In this document: in pieces, positions 11,549-21,870 of the stretch
Numbering within the stretch: position 1 is the first letter of the stretch
Layout of the letters: the number at the start of each line of letters is the position of its first letter
NCBI RefSeq assembly: GCF_000002995.4
Contig: NW_025062479.1
Span: 11,265,721-11,329,720, forward strand
DNA length: 64,000 bases
Reading direction: 5' to 3'
DNA from: Brugia malayi
Lineage: Eukaryota; Nematoda; Chromadorea; Rhabditida; Onchocercidae
The notes under the pieces: generated by a model
Database searches by the model: none
The model's input: only the letters and a program-made list of their open reading frames with translations
What the model was told of the DNA's origin: nothing
Translations under genes and position numbers: made by a program

Positions 11549-14426
11549 CTATGTGCAGACGGATATGGTACTAGGTACAACATTTTGCACCTTTGACGCT
11601 GATAATGACTTAGGCTCTTTCTTAAGCGACAGCAAAATACCACATAAACATTCAGCAACTGCTGGATCCACAACACTCTCATCCATACATAATGTTTCCG
11701 AGGAGTTTTCAGACAAACCGCTAGAATTTTTGTTGGTCAAAATTTCTGGCTTTGTTTCGCTGCTATTTAGCAATATTTCTTTTTCACTTACTGTTTCTCT
11801 GTTTTGTTCTTTTGTCGACAAGAGTGTGTTATCTAAGATGTTCTTTGTATCATCTGAATTTCCCAAAACTGAATCACAAGTAGCACCTGAGGAATCACTA
11901 CGATGAGAGCTGTTCGAGCAATGACGCTTTCCAGAGCTTCCACGAGATGCTAAAAAAAATTCATTAAACAGATGTGCACAGTAAAAAAGTCCTGATTTAT
12001 CTTTGACTGAAACAGTTATAACTAGAAAAACTTGACGAAACTAACATGAGGATCTCTTTATTGCTTTCTGAATCTCAAATGCCCACCATCCAGGAATACC
12101 CTTTGAAGGTTGCTGTTGAACGCTTGAACCTGATATACGGTTACGACAAGTACAATCTGTTAAACGTTCTCTTAGTTCCCAAATACGTACACTCCGTTTT
12201 GGATTAAGTACCGGATCACAGTTCCTATAACATTTCGGAATATTAAAACTACACGAAAAAATTCAAATATACAACAGTCACAATAAATAGTTCAAAATAT
12301 ATTCATAAGCATTTACCTGCAATAATGACTAATTGGAATTCCAAGAAGGTCTGCCAATTTTTCCATGACAACGTCGCACTTTGCATTAATTTTTAAACAG
12401 GATAACCTATCCTTTGGTGTCCATTGCAGATTTACAATAGCTATCTATAAAAGCATAATTTATCAGATACAAACTAGTAATGTCATGGACAAGATTATAA
12501 ATAAACAAAGAAACAGAAATCAATAATATCATTGCTGTAACGAACCTGTGTACCATTCCTTGATTTCGGCCACAAAAAATGATATTCCTTAAGGACAGCT
12601 AAACTTGTTCCTATGCATAATATGAGATCACATCGATCAATTAAGGAAATAATTCCATTCCAGTTTAATGGCCATGGTACTTTACCAGCTTCACCAAAAT
12701 GTACAATTGTGTCCGTTAATTCATTGTTGCATACCACACACATCCGACCAGTACCATGACGTCTAAAGTTATGAGAATATTCACAGTCAATCAGCAAAAT
12801 TAATAATTCTGCACAAGCTTCTTATTCGTGTTGCATATTGCCTTTAGTTAAAGAAATTCATATATAAAAGCTTCTGTGGATTACAGAAACTTATGTTTGT
12901 TTTTAAGTGTAAAAATACATCAAAAAAAAAAAAAAAAAAAAGAATATAAAGCAAGAGTATAAGAAGAAATATGTAGTTCATGGCATGTTATAAAGCGTTC
13001 AGTATAATTTTAAACGAACAATTATGAGAAAAATATCGTTTACACAAAAAAATTTGTGAAGAAATTTAAGAAAAAATAAAGCTAACCTGAATTGACTTTT
13101 TTCGGTGACATCAAAAGGCCGAATGTACTGTCGTGGTGGTTCACAATGCTGGCATACTTCAATATGCATATTTCCGTGAATTTCAGAAAGCATTTTTTGT
13201 GGTAAACCAGAACGCAAATGAAGACCATCGCAATTCTGTGACAATATGTGACGCACTAATCCACTCCGACACATTTCTTTCAATATCATATGGCTTGCAG
13301 TTGGCCCTGATTCCACTGGATTTGCACATCTAAAACTTAAATTGTAAGTAGATTTAACATTAATAACGTGATAAGGACACAAAAATAATACACAATTAAT
13401 AAACACAGTCGACATCTGACAAACTAAACAAATTATATAACCCATTTGTTACATCTACGCAACAAATTAGAGGATGATATTGTAGAGATACAAAATAATG
13501 ATTTTACAACGCCAAGAATAACATTAAAAACAAACTTTAAAGATACGATCCCTCTTTCAGCTAGGGTCCAAACACCATTAGGACCACGATAATCTGGTAT
13601 TGATGCTGCCTGGAATATTGTAAGAAACTTTGTCAAAAATTCTTTCTCCAGTAAATTCATGAGTAAACCTACCATCCGAAATCTACTTCATAAGCTATTA
13701 AAATTCACCTGCATCATTTGAAGTTATTTAACTTCGTACTTTTCATAATTTTCAATTCTGTAACTCAGAAAAAAGCTATTATGCAAAAAACGAGAAAACT
13801 CTGCTAAATCTTTTTTTTTTTTTAAGCGAAATTATACCGTGCTGATTCCGGCTCCGGTATATACAACAGTGCATTTCGATTTCTTCAATAAATCAGCCAA
13901 AATTTTGCATTTCTCAGCAACCACATCATCAGCCTCTTCGACCTTAATTCAACAATGTCAAAACTAGAAACACATATTAGATGTTTTGATGTAACAATAG
14001 ATTGTATATTATCGTACTAGTGTCCTTGTGTCTTTCCGTTCTCTTTAAAAGTTCTGGAACACTGTGCCTGCCCATTTAGGCTAAATTAAAGCTAAGAATT
14101 TAAACACGAAAAAATGATTGGAACCAAATAATAAATTATGACAAGACAATTCTTCCTATAAGCGAAAAGTGGAATCTGACTAATGTTCGGAAAAAAAAAA
14201 AAATGCTCAGAAGCATGCATTCTTGCTTCCTCTTTATAAATTTGCACAAGAATTATTCAGGTTTCTACTAAACTTGTCTTAAACAACCCAATCCCTCAGT
14301 TTAAAGCAAATGATCATACGGATATAGGTGAGAAAATAATTATCGCTTTAAAAGTGGAAAATTATGATTAAAAAAAATTACAAGATTTAACAAAATAACC
14401 TCACGTAAACGATCCGCTCTCTTCAT
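11549..14426 (-). CDS. SIRT7: SIRT7-type NAD-dependent protein deacylase (sirtuin class IV)
   Basis: Minus-strand gene, exons 14400-14452 (start chosen at Met 14426), 13838-13942, 13536-13609, 13087-13329, 12546-12762, 12317-12444, 12046-12224, 11549-11949; every junction is GT-AG and in phase, giving about 457 residues. Catalytic core in order: YTGAGIST (NAD-binding), IPDYRGPNGVWTL, SQNCDGLHLRSG, catalytic His in SEIHGNMHIEVC, zinc knuckle CQHC ... CVVC, TDTIVHFGE, LCIGTSLAVLK, IVNLQWTPKD. These match human SIRT7 more closely than SIRT6 (GPNGVWTL, HLRSGLP, QWTPKD). SIRT7 enzymes act on histones and nucleolar proteins in the nucleus; that is family knowledge. Odd: the C-terminal exon adds about 130 Ser/Glu/Asn-rich residues without resemblance to the vertebrate tail. 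The 5' end is uncertain: exon 1 is open upstream of Met 14426 without another Met, so a further upstream coding exon is possible. Confidence 0.85.
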
Positions 14427-14452
14427 AGTACCAGTGTATAATCTGCCATGAC

Positions 14453-16126
14453 CTGAAATTAAACTGTGCAAATTTCAGAAAATATGAAAGAAAAGTGCCT
14501 GCTGCACTCATTTTTCTCACGTTTGTTTGCATATCCAGAAATCACTACCAACCTTAACCAGGAATTGTTGTCACACTGAGCGAATCCCACAACATGATAA
14601 AATAAATATAACAACTGCACGAATTACATGCACACGTGCACCCAACGCACAACCAATACATGTAACCCACCGCTTAATGAGCACAGAACAGGTGCAGTTT
14701 GCTATTTCAGTATGCAATCGTTTGGGATGCTACGCGAACATATGTATACATACATACATAACCTACACACACATACATACACACACACATATACGCACAT
14801 ACACATACATGCACGACACACAGACACGTTGCAATGCATTGATTTTTGCTGTCAAATGACTGTTTACTGCAGAAAGGGTTAGCTGTGTGTGTCTTTTGTC
14901 GTATTATGCATTCAATTTATACGTATGATGTACTTATAGATGTGACGTGAATTAAAAAATTTAAGTATTGAATATAGATAAAATAACGTGTAGTTTATGC
15001 GTGAAAGCATAATATACTTATACGCAGAAAGATATTATATACATGTAGTCATAATTTATGATTTATAAAAGTAAAAACAAGATTGGAATTATTAAAAGCA
15101 AAAGATGAAATTATTTTATAATGAATTAAACTGTGAAATATTACATTATATAAACATGGATAAAATCGTGTAAATTTTGAAATGATGATATATGGAGTAA
15201 TTTACTCGTACGTCACAAACACAAATTTTTACTAGCAATTAACTGTTTACTTGTCCTTTTTGAAGAGTTTAAATTAAGGAAAAAATAATTTCCTTTTTTT
15301 CCTAAATATATTTGCCACAAAAAAAAAAAGTTTTTTCTTCCAAGAAGTTTAATAAGTAATGAAAATTTCTCAGACTCTCTTCTTTTGTGGTCTTTTTTTC
15401 ATCTTTTTACCTTCTTATACCTCTTTGTTCCCCTTCCCCCTCCCCACCCTCTTCCAATCTGCCTGAAAAAGAATAAAATAATTTCAAAAGAAGAGAAAAA
15501 ACGATTAAATATTTACGATGAAAATAAATATTCATGCTTTTTGAAATGAATTTCAAAAATAAATTAATGCTCCTAAGAATTTCCTTTTGGTCCAATAAAA
15601 ATTTTATATTTATAATTAAACCCGCTTAAATTACCGCCTTCATAGATACCGTTTCCATTGCTAATTTTTCTCGTAGAGCGCCACTTTTAATATGATTGGA
15701 TTATCGTTGACTAAATTTGATTTCATAATTTGAACAAGTACTCATGTTTTCTAAAATGGACCTCGAGAATAAATTAGTACTCATTAGAATTTCTTTTTTT
15801 GAAAAGGAAATTTCAAATTTTGCGCATATATTTAAAAATTAATTTAGAAATGAATTTTTTAATGAAAATCATATAGTAATGCATAACTTATCATTCATGT
15901 TTTGCATTGCAAAAATTAGCATAAATTTCGATTTTATCATCATTCCTGTTTATTAAATATTATCCGATAAATTTTTGGTACTTTTAAAAATGGTTTATTG
16001 ATATTTAACTGTTTCAACTTTTGGTCCTTAGAATTAATTATTATGATATGAAATGAAATAAAATTAGTTAAATGTATAAACCCGTTAATTTAAAATTCAT
16101 AGCTTATCATGGCTTAAATTTATGTT
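14453..16126. other. Intergenic DNA upstream of the sirtuin gene
   Basis: Should contain the sirtuin promoter near its left end. Holds a TACA/CACA simple repeat (about 14747-14812) and AT-rich sequence with a C-rich patch at 15421-15450. No supported exon. Confidence 0.4.
14747..14812. repeat. TACA/CA-rich microsatellite
   Basis: Interrupted runs of TACA and CA (TACATACATACATAACC, CACACACATACATACACAC, and so on). It produces two spurious His/Thr-rich open frames. Confidence 0.85.
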
Positions 16127-16324
16127 TTAATGTATGGACAATTTCGTTGCACTTCGAGGCCGTTTCATAATTCGACGTTGCTGATCATCAATTGGGCGTG
16201 GACTGTTTTGAAGTGATGTGTAGGCAGGGTAGGGCATAGTTTGATAACTTTACTGAGGTGTGCTAGTTGTTTTGGGGTCAAAAGCTGTGGGAAATAGGCT
16301 GGAATATTCAGCTTGTTTGTGTTG
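16127..16324 (-). CDS. Unidentified minus-strand 3' exon(s), hypothetical
   Basis: On the minus strand a frame opens after an acceptor (CTCTTATCAG, exon starts 16324) and reads QQHKQAEYSSLFPTAFDPK..., then RPIDDQQRRIMKRPRSATK to a stop at 16127-16129. One in-frame TAA falls at 16249-16251. It disappears if a 51-nt GT-AG intron (16203-16253) is removed; the exons would then be 16254-16324 and 16127-16202. Product would be a Pro/Gln/Arg-rich tail of unknown function. Upstream exons were not found, and the region has balanced composition in which several frames look plausible, so this is a weak call. Confidence 0.25.
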
Positions 16325-16380
16325 CTGATAAGAGATTAGGAAAGTAATCAATTCTACCGTCTTTGGTATTTAACTTTCAG

Positions 16381-17145
16381 TTATCTCTTAATCTCTATGA
16401 AATACTTCAACAAACAAATCCAGGATTCCACAGTGAATTCCTGACTTATAATTTTTCGAATTTTCGACAAAAAAAGCAAGTGCGGCCTATTCATGTCGAT
16501 TCACATTCATATTCTTCTTTTACTGCACAATTTGTCAAAATTATAAATTTTGGTCCTTTTATTAAAGATCCTTGTATTGCTTTTGCTACCTTTCTTTGAT
16601 TTTAATCCGTTAATAAAACTGGTTCTCGTTTTCAATTTTTCAGATTTCAGGAAAATTTGCTCAGTATATGTGTCCCACCTTTGTTGAATATAGCAGCGAG
16701 GTGGAAAAGAAGGTAAGGGGTAAGAGAAAAGCTGGTTTTACGGTTTCCGGGTTGTACTTTTGTATGTTTATACAAATTTATGCTCCATTTCTTCTGAAAT
16801 CTTTTCCCTTTTCGTCCACCCACCTTTAACACTCATTATCATTATCCAACATGAAGGTAGTTGGTTGTCGTTTCTTATCCTGGCGCGATATGGTATATTT
16901 CCGTTCGGCCGAATTACACTTACCAAGTAGTGGTATTTTGGCATCCTTTTTCCTTTTTTCTGCTTCGAAGTTTAATTTATGGGGCAGATCACCTTTGCCA
17001 TTGTTTTGCTGGTAAGAAAGATTGGTTTCTAACTAGGAAGCAGTTAACTTCTGAGGAGAGATTTCTTGTTGATTTAGATTCAAAAGTTCTTAGAAAATTT
17101 AGTTTTGGAAACAAAGACCAATTCAGATATGTGAGTGCAGGATAA
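16381..17145 (+). CDS. Unidentified plus-strand gene upstream of Caprin, hypothetical
   Basis: A chain of in-phase exon candidates: 16381 onward after TAACTTTCAG (LSLNLYEILQQTNPGFHSEF..., open to 16599; donor possibly at 16479), 16644-16712 after ATTTTTCAG (SGKFAQYMCPTFVEYSSEV, donor GTAAGG), 16857-16932 (VVGCRFLSWRDMVYFRSAEL), and 16988-17130 after GGGGCAG (HLCHCFAGKKDWFLTRKQLT ... NKDQFRY, donor GTGAGT, or read-through to TAA at 17143-17145). An alternative start is the ATG at 16851. The 16933-16987 intron would be 55 nt. Residue composition is protein-like throughout and the phases fit, but I do not recognise the family. Might instead be untranslated leader of the Caprin transcript. Confidence 0.35.
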
Positions 17146-17410
17146 GTGGAATATGATGGATCCATGAGGAGTAAAAATAAATGAAAGAAAAAAATATTTT
17201 ACTTTTTACCGCCTTTCTCTTTTTCTTCAAATCAATTTATGATGTTAAATTTTGCAACTCTTGTCGTACATTCCGAATTAACATTTTTCAATAACTTTTA
17301 TTCAAACTATACATCGAGATTGAGATTTCAGTGAGGATGACACGTGATTGTCATCGGTCTTTAGGCGTTCTGGACAAGCAGCTTTGTTGATTGTTTCGCT
17401 GTTCTGTGGT

Positions 17411-17432
17411 GTTTCAGAAAATTTTCTTCCAG
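17411..17432 (+). promoter_or_regulatory. Trans-splice acceptor(s) before Caprin start
   Basis: GTTTCAG ends at 17417 and TTCTTCCAG at 17432, 17 and 2 nt before the ATG at 17435. Acceptors this close to a start codon are typical spliced-leader sites in nematodes. If the upstream blocks at 16.4-17.1 kb belong to the same transcript, one of these could be a cis acceptor instead. Confidence 0.5.
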
Positions 17433-17434
17433 AC

Positions 17435-20400
17435 ATGAAAGGACCAGAAAGCAGCCAGTACTGTGCTGATAACATCTTGTTGAATCCTTATTCCGGTGTT
17501 CAGTTTGCATTTGACAAACGACGTCGAAACCTGGAGAAGCGTAAGGTATATACTATCAGTAATTGAGTGTTGAAATTGTGCACATTTATAGTCGAAAAGA
17601 TTTTGCTTTCATCATGAAAATTTTCATTTTTTTTGGAATCTCGTATCCCCTTGACTCATTTCTTTGAAACATTCAATTTCAATCATCTCAAAAATTTTTA
17701 CTACTGATCTCCGTTACGCGACATTTCAGAGCCGTTTGTTACAATACGAGGCGGATTTGAGAGACGGTAAGAAACTTAGCGAGCAACAAATTGAAGCTCG
17801 ATATTGTATTGGAGAAGTTGATACACAGCTAGATTTCCTGAAAGATATCAGCAGGATCGTGCAATCATTACAAAAGGAATACCTTCGCGGAGTGAAACAG
17901 CGGGATGATGGGATGAAGAAAGATGTAAGTTGAATCGGATGATTTTAATTTTTGCAGATTTATATTAGGATATCACGTCTGAGTTATATACGAGATCCTT
18001 TGGATTAAAGTCTGGTGCAGATGTTGTTTCAGTTACAAAACAAAACAAAATTCGTTGGAAGTGAACATTGCTTACTATCTGAACATGGGCTAGATATTCC
18101 ATTTTGTTGGGTTGTAAGCATGCAAAAAAAGATAATCACTTAATTGGTAACTAATGTTTTCGAAATTTCTAATGCAAATAATTATGAGATAAATTGGGAC
18201 TGTGTGAGTGCGGTATGTCTATATTTGACATACGATCGTTTTTATTAGGATTTTGAGCATAGTACTGAATCTGCTTGAGATTTTACTAATCGTTTCAAAA
18301 TTTGTGTTTTTGAAGGCAAAACTACCAAAGGTATGAGTAGAAGTTTCGAAAAGGAGTTTGTAATTCAATTTTCTGGTTTGGAACTTTAAAAGTAAGTTGG
18401 GAATAATATGTTTTATGCTTTTTTTTTTCTGCAAATCTTCAGTTTACTGAACAGGAGCAGAAACGTTTGGAGGACTTCATCTACTTTCAAAATGTTATCG
18501 AGCGTTTCAGCAAAGTGGAAATCAAAGAAATCTTAAGTGGGATGGATAATGAAGAAGTAAATTTGAATACTTCCATATTTCTTGTGCTTTCATCTACTTA
18601 AATAGTCTCAGAATTCTACTAGATGCAGGCAATAGTATTTTTTAATCCCACTACATGTCATGGTGCTTTGAAATGTGACGACGATATGCAAATTTTCATT
18701 CAATAAATTCTCATTCCACCAATGCTTTATTTTCAGATTACCGAGCAGGAGTACAAACTGCTTGAGGATTTGTCTGAACCGTTCGGTTTGAAATGCGGTG
18801 AATCCGATAGCTTTATGGATTTCAAGAAGAAATGCGCTACTAGCTCAATGTTAGCATATAGGATTCTTGTAGGGAGCAAAGAAAAAGTTGTGAATGATTT
18901 CTCAGGTAATTTCTTCATTACTGCCCTAAATGTGAAAGGAGGATTTTGATCCATGTTGTTACCTGCGTGTGGAACTGATCTCCAGTCACGTCTCTTTATT
19001 ATTTGTATTTTTAGGAATTCAAATTAGGGAACTATTAGAGAAAATTGCAAATTCCGAACATATGCGTCATGATGCTAAAGTGGAAGATGAATATGTTAAG
19101 TCTGACGAGTCTACCGTAGAATCTGGAGTTGTTCAACCGAAGAAAGATCCAAAGGTAAAACCTGTAATCTAAAATCGTTGTTGTAGGACAAGGTATCATA
19201 TTACCAGTAATATAGTTGAGCATTGTATATAATTCAATGGTTTGATACTTTGCAGACTTTTTTATTTGAGGAGAACTAATTTTATTTGGAACTACTAATT
19301 TTCTTAGGTGGTTTTTGTACATGTTTCTAATGGGTCAGTGGAGAACTATGCAGAAGGCGATATAAATCAAGCAGGGGATACGGAGTTTGGTTTTGAGAAT
19401 GGAATTGATCCAAAAGCGCTTGTGCGTGACCCACCACCACCAATTCCTTTTCCAGTTACGGCTGTTCCAGAAGATCCTACAAATACTACCAGTGGTCCTA
19501 ATCACAGTGATGTGTGGCGTACAGGTTAGATTTGCTCATTAATTTTTTGAATGTTTCTTAGATTTTTATAGGAAATCTCCCCACTTTTTTTCGTTTTAAA
19601 CGATTGTTATTAGATGAAAAGAAAAAGTTTTTCTTTTTGTTCTCTGATTTACTTTAGCTCTATGATGAAGCTGTATAAATATGAGGGAAGATAAATGATT
19701 TCATAATAGTTTTCCATAGACGAAAAGAGTGTGTTTGCTTGAATGGAGGGGCAGTGGCTTTTAATCTTTGGATCAATGACTCATAGGAGAATTAGTAAAC
19801 AAAAGCATGGGTAACTAGTTTTTAGTATTATTTTGAAGGATGAATTAGTTTGTTTCGTGATATAATCTATATTCACACAATTTCTACTTAACGTTTAATG
19901 CTTAATAGTATGGTCTCGAGAATGTTAGGCCTTAATTATTTTATGTGAATAGAGATACTTAAGCAAATTAGTAATGTTTCCAATCAACTCAGATTCCTTT
20001 ATCCGATTTTATATTTTGATATTGGACTCCTTAAGACAACGGTAACAGTTCTTATTTTCAGAAGCGAAAGCAGAGGTGTCATCGAAGCGGCGTGCGGATG
20101 GAGCTCAAGATAGTTTTATTAATGACAGAGAACAAATTAATGGATTTGAAGCTCGTGATGATCAACATCGTCAGATGCGTGTCGCTAAAGGAAGTGGCGA
20201 TGCAAAAGGAGGCGATTTCAGAAAAGGTCAAGATAATGAACGTGGTCGCAGTGGTGGTGTTGGCATTCGACGTCAGGAACGTGGTGATAACTTCGATGGT
20301 CCACGAAACTCTCGTGGTGCACCTCGCAACGGCGGTAAAGGTTTCGGTAATTTAGGTGGTCGAGGTGGTGCTTCCAACTTTATGTCGCGTGGTTTTCGAA

Positions 20401-20549
20401 ATGCCAGTAGTGGTAACAATAATCGGATGAATGGCGATTTGAAAGGTAGTGGTAATGGCGGAGGAAGCCTTGGTGGATGTGGATATAATGGACCATCGCT
20501 GCCATTACGCCGCCAGTTAGGATTCAATTTTGCTTCAGATGCATTCTGA
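17435..20549 (+). CDS. Capr: Caprin-family RNA-binding protein
   Basis: Seven exons, all GT-AG and in phase: 17435-17545, 17730-17924, 18443-18556, 18737-18905, 19015-19154, 19308-19524, 20062-20549; 477 residues. N-terminal half is the helical Caprin homology region: NPYSGVQFAFDKRRRNLEKR, LLQYEADLRDGKKLSEQQIE, LQKEYLRGVKQRD, FTEQEQKRLEDFIYFQNVIE, ITEQEYKLLEDL, which lines up with the human CAPRIN1 segment of the same order (RNLEKKK, GERLNQDQLDA, EEELSLLDEF). Middle is acidic and Pro-rich (VRDPPPPIPFPVTAVPEDPT). The last exon is an Arg/Gly-rich tail (RGGRGG-like GNLGGRGGASNF, RNGGKGFG) suited to RNA binding. Caprins are cytoplasmic ribonucleoprotein-granule proteins that regulate mRNA translation; this is family knowledge. 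The start was chosen for the adjacent trans-splice sites and the conserved NPYSG block. Shorter than CAPRIN1 (about 700), and I see no Caprin-specific C-terminal domain beyond the RGG region. Confidence 0.8.
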
Positions 20550-21870
20550 ATATAGCTATATGGCAACGATATGATCATTTTTCATTTGAAGTCGTATTAT
20601 GAGGAAAATATGAATTCAATGGCGCCGTTAACGCTTTATTTTGATCTTTAAAAAGTTTTTCTCCCACAGATTTTTTCTTCTTTGTTTTTTGATCTAACCA
20701 AATTTTTGATTCGTTTTCACCTCGCCATTGTTTTCTCTTTGGAGCGCGGCTCTTTCAATATGTATGTTTATTATTTTAAGTATCTTTATGTTATTCATCT
20801 CTAAATTCTTTCTTTTCAATACTGTGAATTGCAATTGTAAAAGTTTGTGTTTTTTTTCCCTAGTGAAGTTTCTTCGATTTTAGCCTAGCAAATTCCCCTC
20901 AGGAATCACATCTTTATTGCAATTTCATGTGGAAGCATCTCTTGGTAAAGTTCTCCTGAACTTTTGATGAGTCTTGGAATGAAATATCTTTCTAAATATC
21001 CATTTGCGAAAACAAAAAAGCTTGAAATAATTCTCTCGCTAGATTTTTTTCACCTTCCTTTCATGTAACCATCCGGAGCTCATCTTTCAATATATTTTTT
21101 TTCCGAAATTCATTTCCAGTGAGACCTTTTTGGGATCACTCTCCAACGACTGCCGTGGATTTCGCTCACCGTTTATCTTGAATAATATTCTAATACAGTT
21201 GGTCATAGTGATTTATATGTGGTAGGTCTGCTTGTCCGTGTGCATGTGTATGTATGCATGTACATATGTGTGCATGTACATTCATGCCTGCCGATACAAG
21301 AAATTCGTTTCGCGTGGCCCGACCATGTCATCCATGTTATAATTGCTATTGATTGTTCATCATTCTCTCCTATTCGTTCCAAAAAAGTTTTAGCATCAAA
21401 GTTAAAATTGCTCCAACGCGTTTTAAATGTATTTGTTTACTGCATGAGATGGAACATATTTCTGAACTGCATCAAAAATGGTATCACTTTGGCTATGAGT
21501 ATATTTATAGGTTTGTTTAAATCAGATGAACATACTGTTGACAGTTTTCTATCCGAAAATTCTTGTAGATTTCGTCCAAAATATGAAAAGGAACACTTGA
21601 TTAATATCGCTTTAAATGATGATAAGAGGTTAAAATTTTGCAGAGTGGTATTAGTGTAAATTGTTGATGCCAAACGGTTGTATACAGCTAAACAAATGGG
21701 TAAATTTATAAATGTTAAAATATTACTGAAGAGATATGTGATCAAAAATTGGCTATGTGAATGAGTGATGCTATGTTCAGTCAATTAAAATTTATCAACT
21801 ATTAATGCTGATAACAATGAAATAAAGAAAATACGTTCCAATATGTATTATGTATGGAATAAAGTTCTGT
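20550..21870 (+). other. Probable long Caprin 3' UTR
   Basis: Balanced composition like the gene, with AATAAA at about 21821 and 21858 as candidate poly(A) signals and AT-rich junk beginning after. Contains a plus-strand open frame of 146 codons (21219-21659; first Met within a TG/CATG-rich stretch) and an overlapping minus-strand frame (21437-21784). Neither has recognisable motifs or splice sites, so I treat them as chance unless expression shows otherwise. Confidence 0.45.

Noticed and set aside
11535..11906. 123-codon plus-strand frame
   Set aside because: It is the antisense shadow of the sirtuin C-terminal exon, which joins in phase with the rest of that gene.
14527..14882. Two His/Thr-rich plus-strand frames
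   Set aside because: Derived from the TACA/CA repeat near the sirtuin 5' end.
20092..20578. Plus-strand 87-codon and minus-strand 101-codon frames
   Set aside because: Shadows of the Gly/Arg-rich last Caprin exon.
21001..21210. Convincing-looking peptides on both strands (for example minus strand NPRQSLESDPKKVSLEMNFG)
   Set aside because: At least three frames look equally protein-like,which shows that balanced composition alone produces this; no splice support, and the location fits a 3' UTR.
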